Assembly (NCBI RefSeq): GCF_020055675.1
Contig: NZ_JAIPUS010000004.1
Coordinates: 1 to 64,000, forward strand
Reading direction: 5' to 3'
Source of the DNA: Marivita sp.
GTDB taxonomy: Bacteria > Pseudomonadota > Alphaproteobacteria > Rhodobacterales > Rhodobacteraceae
Length of the DNA: 64,000 nt
Made by a program: the position numbers and the translations under genes. Positions 1-7,826 of the stretch are shown one piece after another. Each line of letters begins with the position of its first letter. Positions within the stretch are counted from its first letter, which is position 1. The notes under the pieces were generated by a model. It was not told the origin of the DNA. It did not search any database and saw only the letters and a program-made list of their open reading frames with translations.

Positions 1-141
1 CGACCAGTCCTGAAACGCTGTGGGCAGCGATTTTCCCGGGCGTTGCCCGAGGGCCTCGAGCATTGCCTCAAGCCGCCTGTTCAGCCGGGCATCACCCAGA
101 TCGCATCCGGCAGTTTCCGTTCCCACCCAATTCTGTCCCAT
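1..141 (-). mobile_element. IS4-family Tn5-type transposase, N-terminal fragment cut by window edge
   Basis: Reading the minus strand from the ATG at 141 gives 47 residues that run off the left edge. They begin MGQNWVGTE and contain DLGDARLNRRL, followed by a KSLPTAF stretch. This is the N-terminal DNA-binding region of Tn5-like IS4 transposases, where a conserved Asp-Ala-Arg-Leu motif precedes a Ser-x-Pro segment. The catalytic DDE domain would lie outside the window, so whether the element is complete cannot be judged. It lies next to a catabolic island and could mark its boundary. Confidence 0.75.
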
Positions 142-904
142 GTCCGCACCTCAATCATTTGGTGCCACATGACGAATCATGATCGATTCCTCTCGGACAA
201 GACCAAGACTGATGGGTGAATCAATTCACCGCATCAGACTTGTGGGTAACTGCAAGTCGGACGCGGCCGTCTGATCTTGGTTGCGCTCCGATAGTAAGTC
301 TGACTTCATCCCCTGCTCTTAAATCGAAGTTATGTCCACTGCCAAAGGTGATCTCCACCTGTATTGGTCGGATGGTGACAAACTGCGCAATGTGGAGGAG
401 AGCTTTGGAGAAACGCGCAAAAGTTGTGGATGCCCTGAGGGTGCTCACAAACAGAGCCTTTTGGGAATCCCATGATTCACGTTTCCGCCGAAATGCGTTA
501 GGCTTGATCTGCTGTGCAGTCGCAGTTCGTCCTCAGGCACATGGACAGGATCAGAGCCGATTCGCAATCGTGACTATCGTTCCTGCGTCAGGCTGCTGTC
601 CGCCCGATCAAGGGTGCGCTTATCATGTGTGGCCACGTCAGTCGGACCGCGCGCGGGGCGGTGTAGTCCTGTAGGCTGGCAAATACATGGAAGTCCTGAT
701 TGCCGGCCGAGCCGTCGGCGTCGCGCTGAATATCGATGGGTGGTAAAGGTTTACAAGCGATCAGAAACGAACATCACGGTGCGAGGACCGGTTGGGTCGG
801 GGCAACTGTTTCAAGTGCGCCGGGCACGCTTGCGCGGCGAGAATTGTGGTGGAGGATGGCCTTCGGCATGCAGGCCCATGCACAAGGTCGTTCTGATCGG
901 AGGG
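142..904. other. Non-coding stretch between transposase fragment and hydrolase gene
   Basis: About 760 bases without a gene I can support. Open frames at 216-674 (plus) and 221-448 (minus) show no recognisable domain, no good ribosome-binding site and no neighbour relationship. The only structure seen is the dyad at 209-237. It may be the decayed flank of the insertion element. Confidence 0.5.
209..237. repeat. Near-perfect inverted repeat downstream of nothing obvious
   Basis: CTGATGGGTGAAT and ATTCACCGCATCAG form a dyad of 13 bases per arm with one extra base in the right arm and a 2-base centre. It lies 68 bases upstream of the transposase start. It could be an operator, a stem of the insertion element end, or a terminator for something deleted. 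There is no T-run on either side. Confidence 0.4.
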
Positions 905-932
905 CTGCCGGGCAGAGATGTCCGCCCGGCAG
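905..932 (-). terminator. Hairpin downstream of the FAH-family gene
   Basis: CTGCCGGGC (905-913) pairs perfectly with GCCCGGCAG (924-932) around a 10-base loop. It begins 7 bases past the stop codon of the minus-strand hydrolase. No clear U-tract follows, so the hairpin may act as an mRNA-end stabiliser or a weak terminator. Confidence 0.55.
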
Positions 933-938
933 AGACGT

Positions 939-1622
939 TCAGGTCACCTTGACCGTCATCGACCCCAAGCCTTCGACGCTGATTTCCATCTCGTCGCCCT
1001 TTTGCACCGGGCCGACGCCCGAGGGTGTGCCGGACAGGATCACGTCGCCGGGGGCGAGTTCATAATATTCCGACAGGTAGGCGATCATCTCGGGCACTTT
1101 CCAGATCATCTGGTTCAGGTCGCCTTCCTGTTTGAGGTCGCCATTGACTGTCAATGCGATGCGCCCGTGGTCTAGGTGGCCGATCTTGTCGACGGTATGG
1201 ATCGGGCCAACCGGGGCAGAGGCGTGGAAGGCTTTGCCGATTTCCCAGGGGCGGCCCATCTTCTTGGCGACGCCCTGAAGGTCGCGGCGCGTCATGTCGA
1301 GAGACAGCGCGTAGCCGTAAACGTGATCGAGCGCATCCTCGAGGCTGATATCAGTGCCGCCGGATTTCAAGAAGACCGCCACTTCGGCCTCGTGATGCAC
1401 GTCTTTGCTTTGACGTGGATAGGGGAACGCGCCGCTGGAATTCAGGTCATCGGGGTTCTTTTGAAAAAAGAACGGCGGTTCGCGATCCGGGTCGTGCCCC
1501 ATCTCGACCGCATGGGCGGCGTAATTGCGCCCGATGCAATAGACCCTGCGGACGGGAAACGCCCCGCCACCGGCGACGGGGACCGCGACAGTGGGCGGCA
1601 CGGGGATCACGAAATCGGACAT
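939..1622 (-). CDS. Fumarylacetoacetate hydrolase family protein (fumarylpyruvate hydrolase-like)
   Basis: A 227-residue cytosolic enzyme of the FAH superfamily, which uses Mg or Mn to cleave C-C bonds in beta-diketo acids from aromatic ring cleavage. Visible family marks are IGRNYAAHA near the N-terminus, PFFFQKNPD, the metal-binding HHEAEVAVF, DMTRRDLQ with GRPWEIGKAF, and GTPSGVGPV near the C-terminus. The GRPWEIGKAF form resembles fumarylpyruvate hydrolases (NagK type) of the gentisate route. I chose the ATG at 1622 because AAGGGAG lies just upstream; a longer frame from 1670 has no such site. The gene is divergent from a GntR regulator and probably controlled by it. The exact substrate is inferred; other acylpyruvases have the same fold. 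Confidence 0.88.
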   Translation of the reverse strand: MSDFVIPVPPTVAVPVAGGGAFPVRRVYCIGRNYAAHAVEMGHDPDREPPFFFQKNPDDLNSSGAFPYPRQSKDVHHEAEVAVFLKSGGTDISLEDALDHVYGYALSLDMTRRDLQGVAKKMGRPWEIGKAFHASAPVGPIHTVDKIGHLDHGRIALTVNGDLKQEGDLNQMIWKVPEMIAYLSEYYELAPGDVILSGTPSGVGPVQKGDEMEISVEGLGSMTVKVT

Positions 1623-1699
1623 GGAACACTCCCTTTTGATTTTGTCTGTGCGATCTTTAAAGGTAAACAATTTTCAGATCAATCCATACCAATCTGCAC

Positions 1700-1717
1700 T
1701 GTATACAAAAATATACA
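1700..1717. promoter_or_regulatory. Palindromic operator candidate TGTATA-N6-TATACA
   Basis: Perfect 6-base arms TGTATA and TATACA are separated by CAAAAA. The site lies midway between the divergent hydrolase (start 1622) and regulator (start 1753). FadR-subfamily GntR proteins bind short dyads of this size, so this is a likely autoregulatory operator. AT-rich half-sites could also overlap a -10 element. Confidence 0.5.
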
Positions 1718-1725
1718 TTGATTTA

Positions 1726-1737
1726 CCGATTAATCGG
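1726..1737. promoter_or_regulatory. Second palindrome CCGATTAATCGG
   Basis: A perfect 12-base palindrome 8 bases from the first dyad and 15 bases before the regulator's GTG start. It may be a second operator half or a regulator leader element. Nothing else in the 130-base intergenic region stands out. Confidence 0.4.
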
Positions 1738-1752
1738 GGTAATCATGGGATT

Positions 1753-2481
1753 GTGAACACATTGGATAACCAATATTGGGAAACGGTCCCGGCAGAACGG
1801 TCTGCGAATGCACTCGACACGGTCGAACGTCTGCGCAGCTATATCACCGAAGGTGCCTATGCCCCGGGTGACCGGCTGCCACCGGAACGCAAGCTGATCG
1901 TCGATCTGGGCGTGTCGCGCGGGGCGTTGCGGCGCGGGTTGGATGCGCTGGAACGCGAGGGCACGATCTGGCGGCATGTCGGCAAGGGTACGTTCGTGTC
2001 GCGATTCGAGACGGGCGATACGCTTGATATCGCGGACTGGACCAGCGATGTGGCGCATCAGTTGACCCCGGTCCGGATGGTGCGCGCGCGTCTTTGCATC
2101 GAGCCTGCCATCGCAAGCGAGGCGGCGCTCAACGCCTCGGCCGAGGCAATCACCCGGATGCGGCTAGCGCAGGAACGCAGCCATGCCGCGCAAAGCTGGG
2201 AAGAATACGAGCTTCAGGACGACAGCTTTCACCGCTCGATCGCCGAGGCGGCAGACAACCTGCTTTTGCTGGGGCTGTTCGACCAGCTCAACAAGGTGCG
2301 CCGCGCGGTGGCCTTTGGTGCGGTCACCCGCGCAACGCCACGCCCGTCGCAAGATCATTCAAGCTTTGCGGAACACGAAGCCATCGCCGCCGCCATCGAG
2401 GCGCGGGACCGCGCGAGAGCTCAATCCGCGATGCGCCGACATCTTGATTCGGTGTCCGCCCGACTTTTCGAGGAGGAATAG
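1753..2481 (+). CDS. FadR-subfamily GntR transcriptional regulator (FCD domain)
   Basis: A 242-residue regulator. Residues about 22-85 form a GntR winged helix (RLRSYI, GDRLPPERKL, VSRGALRRGL, and the wing ending GKGTFVSR). Residues about 100-235 form an all-helical FCD ligand domain with histidines in FHRSIAEAA, EHEAIAAAI and MRRHL of the kind that bind a metal and a small carboxylate. The GTG at 1753 is the best start, because upstream in-frame codons run through the divergent promoter; a TTG at 1762 is an alternative. Such regulators commonly repress adjacent catabolic genes until an organic acid binds, so this one probably controls the hydrolase and the transporter operon that begins 78 bases downstream. 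Confidence 0.85.
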   Translation: MNTLDNQYWETVPAERSANALDTVERLRSYITEGAYAPGDRLPPERKLIVDLGVSRGALRRGLDALEREGTIWRHVGKGTFVSRFETGDTLDIADWTSDVAHQLTPVRMVRARLCIEPAIASEAALNASAEAITRMRLAQERSHAAQSWEEYELQDDSFHRSIAEAADNLLLLGLFDQLNKVRRAVAFGAVTRATPRPSQDHSSFAEHEAIAAAIEARDRARAQSAMRRHLDSVSARLFEEE

Positions 2482-2558
2482 ACCAAGATCGCCCGCGACC
2501 AGAGCCAGACAAACCGGCCCGGCGACAGACGAAACGACATGCATCAGGGAGGAGCGAC

Positions 2559-3545
2559 ATGTCACTATCCAGAAGATTGATCCTGAAAGCCACCACCGGC
2601 GCCGCCGCGCTGGCGATGCTGGCCACCGGCGCGCTCGCGCAATCGGACCCGCTGCGCGTGGGCCTGGGCGATATCGCCAGCGTCGAAAGCCTGAACCTGC
2701 TGATCGCGATGGAGCGCACCAAGGAACGCGGCGTCCCGATGGAGATGACCTTTTTCAATTCCGAAGACGTGGCCGTTCAGGCGGCCTTGTCCGACGAGGT
2801 CGAAATTGGCGTCGGCGCACCTTATGCTTTCATGGCCAATTCCAAGGCCCCGATCCGCATGTTCTACCGCATGTCGACGCTACTGTTCTTTCCAGTCGTG
2901 AATTCCGACGTGTATTCCGATTGGACCGATTTGGACGGAGAGGAAGTCACCGTACATTCGCGCGGCTCGGGGACCGAAGCGCTGATGCGCCTGATGGAGC
3001 AGGTGCACGACATCGAATATTCGAACCTGTCCTATGTTCCGGGGTCCGAAGTAAGGGCCGGCGCGATGTTGCAGGGCACGATCAATGCGTCGATCGTGGA
3101 TGCAACCAATTTCCGCCTGTTGCAGGAAAAGGGCGGGGCAAAGTTCATGCGCCTGCCGCTCGACGGTGTAAACGCCACCGACGAGGCGCTGTATGCCAGC
3201 GCCGAAACGCTTGAGGCTCGCGCCGACGATATTCAGATTTTCGTCGAGGAACTGTTGCGCACCTGGCAGGATATCGCCGACGATCCGGCGATCGTGGGTG
3301 AGCTGCGCGCGCAGTATGACCTGCTGCCCGATCTGCCCGAAGACGTGGCGGCCGAAGCGGTGCCCTATTTCGCCGAAGCAGCCGAGAACGGCATCTATCC
3401 GCTCGACGGTGGAGAGCCGCAGGATGCGCGCGACGACATCGCATTTCTTGCCGCCGCAGGACAGGTGACGCTGAACCCTGACGAGGTTGATCCAACGGAG
3501 TTCTGGGATTTCACCGCGCTCGAAGCGGCCAAGGCAGCGCAGTAA
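2559..3545 (+). CDS. ABC transporter substrate-binding protein (NMT1/TauA-like), Tat-type signal
   Basis: A 328-residue periplasmic binding protein of the NMT1/SsuA/TauA fold. The N-terminus SRRLILKA followed by a hydrophobic stretch ending ALAQ is a twin-arginine-like signal peptide. The mature part starts DPLRVGLGDI and has the class pattern EIGVGAPYAF and VHSRGSGTEA. It is the first gene of an importer operon with two permeases and an ATPase. The ligand is unknown; the family covers sulfonates, nitrate, pyrimidine precursors and aromatic acids. The hairpin just after the stop codon probably raises its level over the membrane parts. Confidence 0.85.
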   Translation: MSLSRRLILKATTGAAALAMLATGALAQSDPLRVGLGDIASVESLNLLIAMERTKERGVPMEMTFFNSEDVAVQAALSDEVEIGVGAPYAFMANSKAPIRMFYRMSTLLFFPVVNSDVYSDWTDLDGEEVTVHSRGSGTEALMRLMEQVHDIEYSNLSYVPGSEVRAGAMLQGTINASIVDATNFRLLQEKGGAKFMRLPLDGVNATDEALYASAETLEARADDIQIFVEELLRTWQDIADDPAIVGELRAQYDLLPDLPEDVAAEAVPYFAEAAENGIYPLDGGEPQDARDDIAFLAAAGQVTLNPDEVDPTEFWDFTALEAAKAAQ

Positions 3546-3558
3546 CGCGCCCTTTCAA

Positions 3559-3583
3559 GCCCGCGCCTTCAACGGGCGCGGGC
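3559..3583 (+). terminator. Intercistronic GC hairpin after the binding-protein gene
   Basis: GCCCGCGCC pairs with GGCGCGGGC around TTCAACG, 13 bases after the binding-protein stop and 37 bases before the permease. There is no T-run. Hairpins placed here in importer operons usually protect the upstream mRNA, so that the binding protein is made in excess. Confidence 0.6.
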
Positions 3584-3620
3584 CACTCCTGACCCGACCC
3601 CAACGCTAGGATACACCCCG

Positions 3621-4436
3621 ATGGCGAACACACAAACCGATCCCGGTGTGATCCCCGGCCCGACCAGCCGCGCCTTCGATATGCTGGGCGGCACGCCTCT
3701 GATTTGGCGGATGGCGTCTTTGGCGCTGTTCTTCGCGATCTGGGAAATCGCCGGGCGGACCAATTTCAACTGGGCCTTCCCGACGTTTCTCGAGACCATG
3801 GCAGCGCTATGGGAGATGCTGGCCAACGGGTCGATGTTCTCGGCTTATGGTCGCACGCTGGAGCCTTTGGTGATCGGGTTGGTGATATCGCTTGGCATCG
3901 GTGTCAGCGCCGGCGTGCTGATGGGCCTGCGCCGTGATGTGGAATGGATCACCCTGCCGGTTTTCATCACCATGCAGGCGGCCCCGATGGCGGCGCTCAT
4001 TCCGCTGATCACCTTTGTCTATGGCATCGGCCTGACCTCCAAGGTGCTGGCGGTCTGTATGCTGGCCATGCCGGTCATCGCAATCAACAGCTACAAGGCA
4101 GTGCGCAACGTGCCCCCGTCTCTGGTCGATATGAGCCAGTCCTTCATGGGCAGCCGCCGCCAGCAGGTCTTCAAGATCATCCTGCCCGCCGCCAGCCCGA
4201 TGATGTTCGCGGGAATCCGGCTGGGCGTCGCCGAAGGCTTTTCCGGCGTCGTGTTGGCCGAGCTTCTGATCACTCCCACCGGCATCGGCGACCTGATCAC
4301 TTTCAACCGCTCGGTGGCCAAGTTCGCGCACATGTATGCGGCGATCTTTTCCATCGTGGCCTTCGCGGTAATTGCGGTGTCGTTGCTGCACCGTGTGGAA
4401 ACATCCCTCTTTCGTCCGGAAAAGCGAGGCGCATGA
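3621..4436 (+). CDS. ABC transporter permease (SsuC/TauC-like), first of two
   Basis: A 271-residue inner-membrane protein with about six hydrophobic segments. It carries the binding-protein-dependent permease loop in the form EGFSGVVLAELL, following LPAASPMMFAGIRLGVAE. It ends in an ATGA overlap with the ATPase gene, which indicates translational coupling. A second, clearly different permease follows the ATPase, so the channel is probably a heterodimer rather than the usual homodimer of this family. Confidence 0.9.
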   Translation: MANTQTDPGVIPGPTSRAFDMLGGTPLIWRMASLALFFAIWEIAGRTNFNWAFPTFLETMAALWEMLANGSMFSAYGRTLEPLVIGLVISLGIGVSAGVLMGLRRDVEWITLPVFITMQAAPMAALIPLITFVYGIGLTSKVLAVCMLAMPVIAINSYKAVRNVPPSLVDMSQSFMGSRRQQVFKIILPAASPMMFAGIRLGVAEGFSGVVLAELLITPTGIGDLITFNRSVAKFAHMYAAIFSIVAFAVIAVSLLHRVETSLFRPEKRGA

Positions 4437-5248
4437 TGAACATGCCAAGCACTCTTCACTCTACAGAACGCAGCCCCGTCGCCACAACGCCCGAAGCGGT
4501 GATCGAAGTACGCGGCGTGCACAAGGTCTATGCCGGTAACATCACCGCGCTTCAGAACATCGACCTTGATTTCAACCGCGGCGAGATGACGTCGCTTCTG
4601 GGTCCGTCGGGCTGTGGCAAGACCACGCTGCTCAAGATCATCGCGGGGTTGCTGAAACCAACCAAGGGCGATGTTGCGGTCAACGGCCGTCCGGTTGCCG
4701 GGCCCGGTCCGGAGCGGGCCTTCGTGTTTCAGGATTTCGCGCTGATGCCCTGGGCCTCGGTGCTGCGCAACGCGGCGTTCGGGCTGGAATTGCAGGGCGT
4801 CGGCAAGTCCGAGCGCGAAGACCGCGCGCGCCACTACGTGAACGAGGTCGGCCTTTCCGGGTTCGAGGACAAGTATCCGCATGAGCTGTCCGGCGGGATG
4901 CGCCAGCGTGTCGGTCTGGCCCGCGCCCTGGCGGTGGATGCCGATGTGCTGCTGATGGACGAGCCGTTTTCCGCGGTCGACGAACAGACCCGACGCAAGT
5001 TTCAGGAAGACCTGATCCGCCTGCGCGAGATCGAGAAGAAGACCTTTATCCTCGTCACCCATTCCATCGAGGAAGCGGTTTACCTGTCGGATCGCATCGT
5101 GCTTCTGTCGCCGCGCCCGGGCCGGTTGAACAAGATCGTCACCCCCGAGATCGACCGTTCCGGCGATCCCGATCTGATCCGACGCAATCCCGAATATCTC
5201 GACCTGATCGACGACATCTGGAGCGGCCTTCGGGCCTATGTGGAGTAG
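4433..5248 (+). CDS. ABC transporter ATP-binding protein (SsuB/TauB-like)
   Basis: A 271-residue ATPase. Walker A is GPSGCGKTT at residues 57-65, the Q-loop is FVFQDFALMPW, the signature is LSGGMRQRVGLARAL, Walker B is VLLMDEPFSAVD, and the switch histidine sits in VTHSIEEAV. The start at 4433 overlaps the stop of the permease by 4 bases; a second ATG directly follows it. The protein energises the importer made with the permeases on either side. The LSGGMRQR signature is typical of the nitrate/sulfonate/taurine group. Confidence 0.93.
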   Translation: MMNMPSTLHSTERSPVATTPEAVIEVRGVHKVYAGNITALQNIDLDFNRGEMTSLLGPSGCGKTTLLKIIAGLLKPTKGDVAVNGRPVAGPGPERAFVFQDFALMPWASVLRNAAFGLELQGVGKSEREDRARHYVNEVGLSGFEDKYPHELSGGMRQRVGLARALAVDADVLLMDEPFSAVDEQTRRKFQEDLIRLREIEKKTFILVTHSIEEAVYLSDRIVLLSPRPGRLNKIVTPEIDRSGDPDLIRRNPEYLDLIDDIWSGLRAYVE

Positions 5249-5252
5249 GCGC

Positions 5253-6005
5253 ATGGACCTCTATGGTTTCAAAATTCCCCGCGTTGCCGCGTTGCTCTTT
5301 TGGGCGGCGCTGTGGGAAATCGTCGGACAATTCGAGCTTTTGCTGCTTTTCCCGCCGCTCTCGGAAGTGCTGTTCGCGCTGCCCGACGTGGTCACGACCT
5401 CCAGCTTTGCCGAAGCAGCGCGGATCACCGTCGCCGCATATCTGGGCGGTCTGGCGTTGGCCGTGGTGCTGGGAATCGGCCTCGGAATGCTGATGGGGCT
5501 GGTCAAGGCCGCCGACAACCTGCTGAATATGTGGGTCAACATCTTCCTGTCCGCTCCGCTGTCCGCGCTGGTGCCAGTCATCATGATCCTCTTTGGCATG
5601 GGCATGCCCACGGTGGTCGTGACGGTCTTCATGTTCGCGGTCTGGATCATCGCGCTGGATACACGGGCAGGTGTCTTGCACGTGTCGCCATCGCTGATCG
5701 AGATGTCGCGGTCCTTTGGCGCGTCGCGCTGGGAACGGTTTCGCATCATCCTGCTATCGGCGATGCCGGAGATCCTCGCGGGGGTTCGTCTCGGAGTGAT
5801 CCGCGGCGTCAAGGGTGTGGTCATCGGCCAGCTTCTGGTGTCGATCATCGGGGTCGGCGCATTGTTCAGCCTGTATTCCCAGAACTTTCTGATGGCGCAT
5901 TTCTGGGCGTTGATCCTGATCCTGTTTGCCTTCGCGCTGACGCTGGCCGACGTGATCGCGCGGCTAGAGACACGCATCGAATATTATGCCGGAGCGCGCG
6001 CATGA
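5253..6005 (+). CDS. ABC transporter permease (SsuC/TauC-like), second of two
   Basis: A 250-residue inner-membrane permease with about six hydrophobic segments and the family loop RGVKGVVIGQLL. I placed the start at the ATG at 5253, 4 bases after the ATPase stop, with GGAG at 5242-5245 as ribosome-binding site; the open frame begins earlier but inside the ATPase gene. It ends in an ATGA overlap with the next gene. Its sequence differs from the first permease, which points to an old duplication or a true heterodimer. Confidence 0.88.
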   Translation: MDLYGFKIPRVAALLFWAALWEIVGQFELLLLFPPLSEVLFALPDVVTTSSFAEAARITVAAYLGGLALAVVLGIGLGMLMGLVKAADNLLNMWVNIFLSAPLSALVPVIMILFGMGMPTVVVTVFMFAVWIIALDTRAGVLHVSPSLIEMSRSFGASRWERFRIILLSAMPEILAGVRLGVIRGVKGVVIGQLLVSIIGVGALFSLYSQNFLMAHFWALILILFAFALTLADVIARLETRIEYYAGARA

Positions 6006-6979
6006 AACTGACGCTTGCCACATGGGATCATGACCGGGTCATGCCGCTGCATGGCGGCCAGGTGCCGGTCGAAGGTGTCACCTTCGAAAGCCACATCCTG
6101 CCCACTGGCAAGCTCTTTCCCATCGCGGTGCAGGAGGTGCGGTTCGACATCACGGAACTGTCGGTCTCAAGCTATGTTTTGCAGGTGTCGCGTGGCGAAT
6201 GCGCATATACGGCGATCCCGGCCTTCGTCAGCCGGGCATTCCGCCATAGCGGGTTTTACGCCCGCACCGGGTCCGAGATCGAAACGCTGTCCGATCTGAG
6301 GGGCAAGCGCGTTGGCGTGCCCGAATACCAGATGACCGCCGCGCTCTGGATGCGGGGGCTGCTGGCGGATGAGCATGGCGTGGATCCGGCCGGTATCACC
6401 TGGCGAACTGGCGCGCTGGATGCCGGCGTGCGGCATGAACGACTGAGCCTCGAACTGCCCGACGGCATGGTGGTTGCTCCGATCGCGGATGGCGAGACCT
6501 TGCAGGACCTGCTTCTGGCCGGAGAGATCGACGCGTTGCTGGCCCCGAAACCGCCGCAGGCATTTCTGGACGGAGATCCCCGCCTGCGCCGCATCATCCC
6601 CGATTTCGGCGCGGCAGAGCGGGCGTATCACGCGCGCACCGGGTATTTTCCGATCATGCACCTGATCGCCGTGCGCAAGACGCTGGTGGCGGAACATCCG
6701 TGGTTGCCGGAGGCCCTGATGCAGGGCTTCACCACCGCCCGCGACATGGCGCTGGCGCGGCTTGAGGATGTCTGGCTCGGCTCGGCCAACCGCCTGTCGC
6801 TGCCTTGGCTGAACGAAACCATGGAAACGACCCGCGCCGCGCTGGGGCCGGACCCATGGCCCTACGGCTATGCCGCCAACCTCAAGGAACTTGAAACCAT
6901 CTGTCGTTATTCCTCCGAGCAATACCTCGCCGCGCGCCGCGTTTCGCCCGAGGAACTGTTCCCGGAGCAGGTCAGATGA
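6002..6979 (+). CDS. 4,5-dihydroxyphthalate decarboxylase-like protein (Pht5 family)
   Basis: A 325-residue protein with no signal peptide that begins MKLTLATWDHDR. The middle carries ITELSVSSYVLQ, YTAIPAFVSRAFRH and LRGKRVGVPEYQMTA, followed by WRTGALDAG, the pattern of proteins annotated as 4,5-dihydroxyphthalate decarboxylase. That family has the periplasmic-binding-protein fold, so the gene may either decarboxylate an aromatic acid brought in by the importer or be a cytosolic ligand-binding partner. It overlaps the upstream permease (ATGA) and the downstream TauE gene, so it belongs to the same transcript. Confidence 0.72.
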   Translation: MKLTLATWDHDRVMPLHGGQVPVEGVTFESHILPTGKLFPIAVQEVRFDITELSVSSYVLQVSRGECAYTAIPAFVSRAFRHSGFYARTGSEIETLSDLRGKRVGVPEYQMTAALWMRGLLADEHGVDPAGITWRTGALDAGVRHERLSLELPDGMVVAPIADGETLQDLLLAGEIDALLAPKPPQAFLDGDPRLRRIIPDFGAAERAYHARTGYFPIMHLIAVRKTLVAEHPWLPEALMQGFTTARDMALARLEDVWLGSANRLSLPWLNETMETTRAALGPDPWPYGYAANLKELETICRYSSEQYLAARRVSPEELFPEQVR

Positions 6980-7731
6980 CTGCCGACATGATCCATGCCG
7001 GCCTGGGTTGGCCGGTCGCCGGCTCGCTTGCCGCGCTCAGCTTCATGGCGTCTTTCATGACCGTGGCCCTGGGCATCGGGGGCGGGGCGGTGATGCTTGC
7101 GGTGCTGGCGGTTCTGCTGCCCGCCGCCGCGATCATCCCGGTGCACGGGCTGGTGCAGCTGGGTTCGAATGTGGGGCGATTGTCGATCATGCTGCCTCAT
7201 GTCCACCGCGCGGTGGTGCCGGCCTTCGTGCTGGGCGCGCTGATTGGCGTCACGGTCGGCGGCAGCATGGTGGTGCAACTGCCCGCCGGTGCGATCCAGA
7301 TCGGGGTCGGCTGCTTCATCCTCTGGTCGGTGTTCTTTCGCCCACCGGCCTTCTTGCGCAATTCCAGCCTGATCACCGGCGTGATCTCAAGTTTTCTGAC
7401 CATGTTCTTTGGCGGCACCGGGCCGTTTGTGGCGACCTTCGTCAAGGGTCAGGGGCTTGACCGGCTGACCCATGTCGCCACTCACGCTGCGTTGATGACC
7501 ATTCAACACCTGCTGAAAACACTGGTTTTCGGCCTGCTCGGTTTCGTCTTTTCGCAATGGCTCGGCTTTGTGGCGCTGCTGATCGCCGCCGGGTTTCTGG
7601 GCACGCTTGTCGGTCGGCAGGCGCTGACCCGCATCAACGAGAAAAATTTCCTGTTCGCGCTGAATGCCGTGCTGACGCTGCTAGCGCTGCGCTTGATCTG
7701 GGGAGGCGTGACAAGTTTCACCACATCCTGA
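6976..7731 (+). CDS. TauE/SafE family membrane permease
   Basis: A 251-residue protein with about eight transmembrane segments. It shows the family's glycine-rich opening GGGAVMLAVLA and the repeat-half mark FFGGTGPFVATF. TauE/SafE proteins move anions such as sulfite, sulfoacetate or other organic acids. Here it closes the ABC importer operon with a 4-base overlap, so it may export a by-product of the degraded compound or be a second route for the substrate. The substrate is not visible from sequence. Confidence 0.82.
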   Translation: MTADMIHAGLGWPVAGSLAALSFMASFMTVALGIGGGAVMLAVLAVLLPAAAIIPVHGLVQLGSNVGRLSIMLPHVHRAVVPAFVLGALIGVTVGGSMVVQLPAGAIQIGVGCFILWSVFFRPPAFLRNSSLITGVISSFLTMFFGGTGPFVATFVKGQGLDRLTHVATHAALMTIQHLLKTLVFGLLGFVFSQWLGFVALLIAAGFLGTLVGRQALTRINEKNFLFALNAVLTLLALRLIWGGVTSFTTS

Positions 7732-7758
7732 CGCCACACACCCAAACCGCAAGGCCGC

Positions 7759-7797
7759 GCATCGGGGTCATTGCGGAGCGAAGATCAAAACCGATGC
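7759..7797 (+). repeat. Inverted repeat GCATCGG/CCGATGC between two transporter operons
   Basis: Seven-base perfect arms at 7759-7765 and 7791-7797 with a 25-base loop lie between the TauE stop and the ribosome-binding site GGGAGG of the TctC gene. This could be a regulatory dyad for the tct genes or part of a leader. It is too loose for a typical terminator. Confidence 0.3.
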
Positions 7798-7826
7798 ATT
7801 GATCCGAAATTTTTGGGAGGAAAACC

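Noticed and set aside
221-448. 75-residue minus-strand frame that ends with a RAGDEVRLTIG-like segment
   Set aside because: Looks faintly like a beta-rich C-terminus but matches no family I can name, has no good start and no neighbour; left unannotated.
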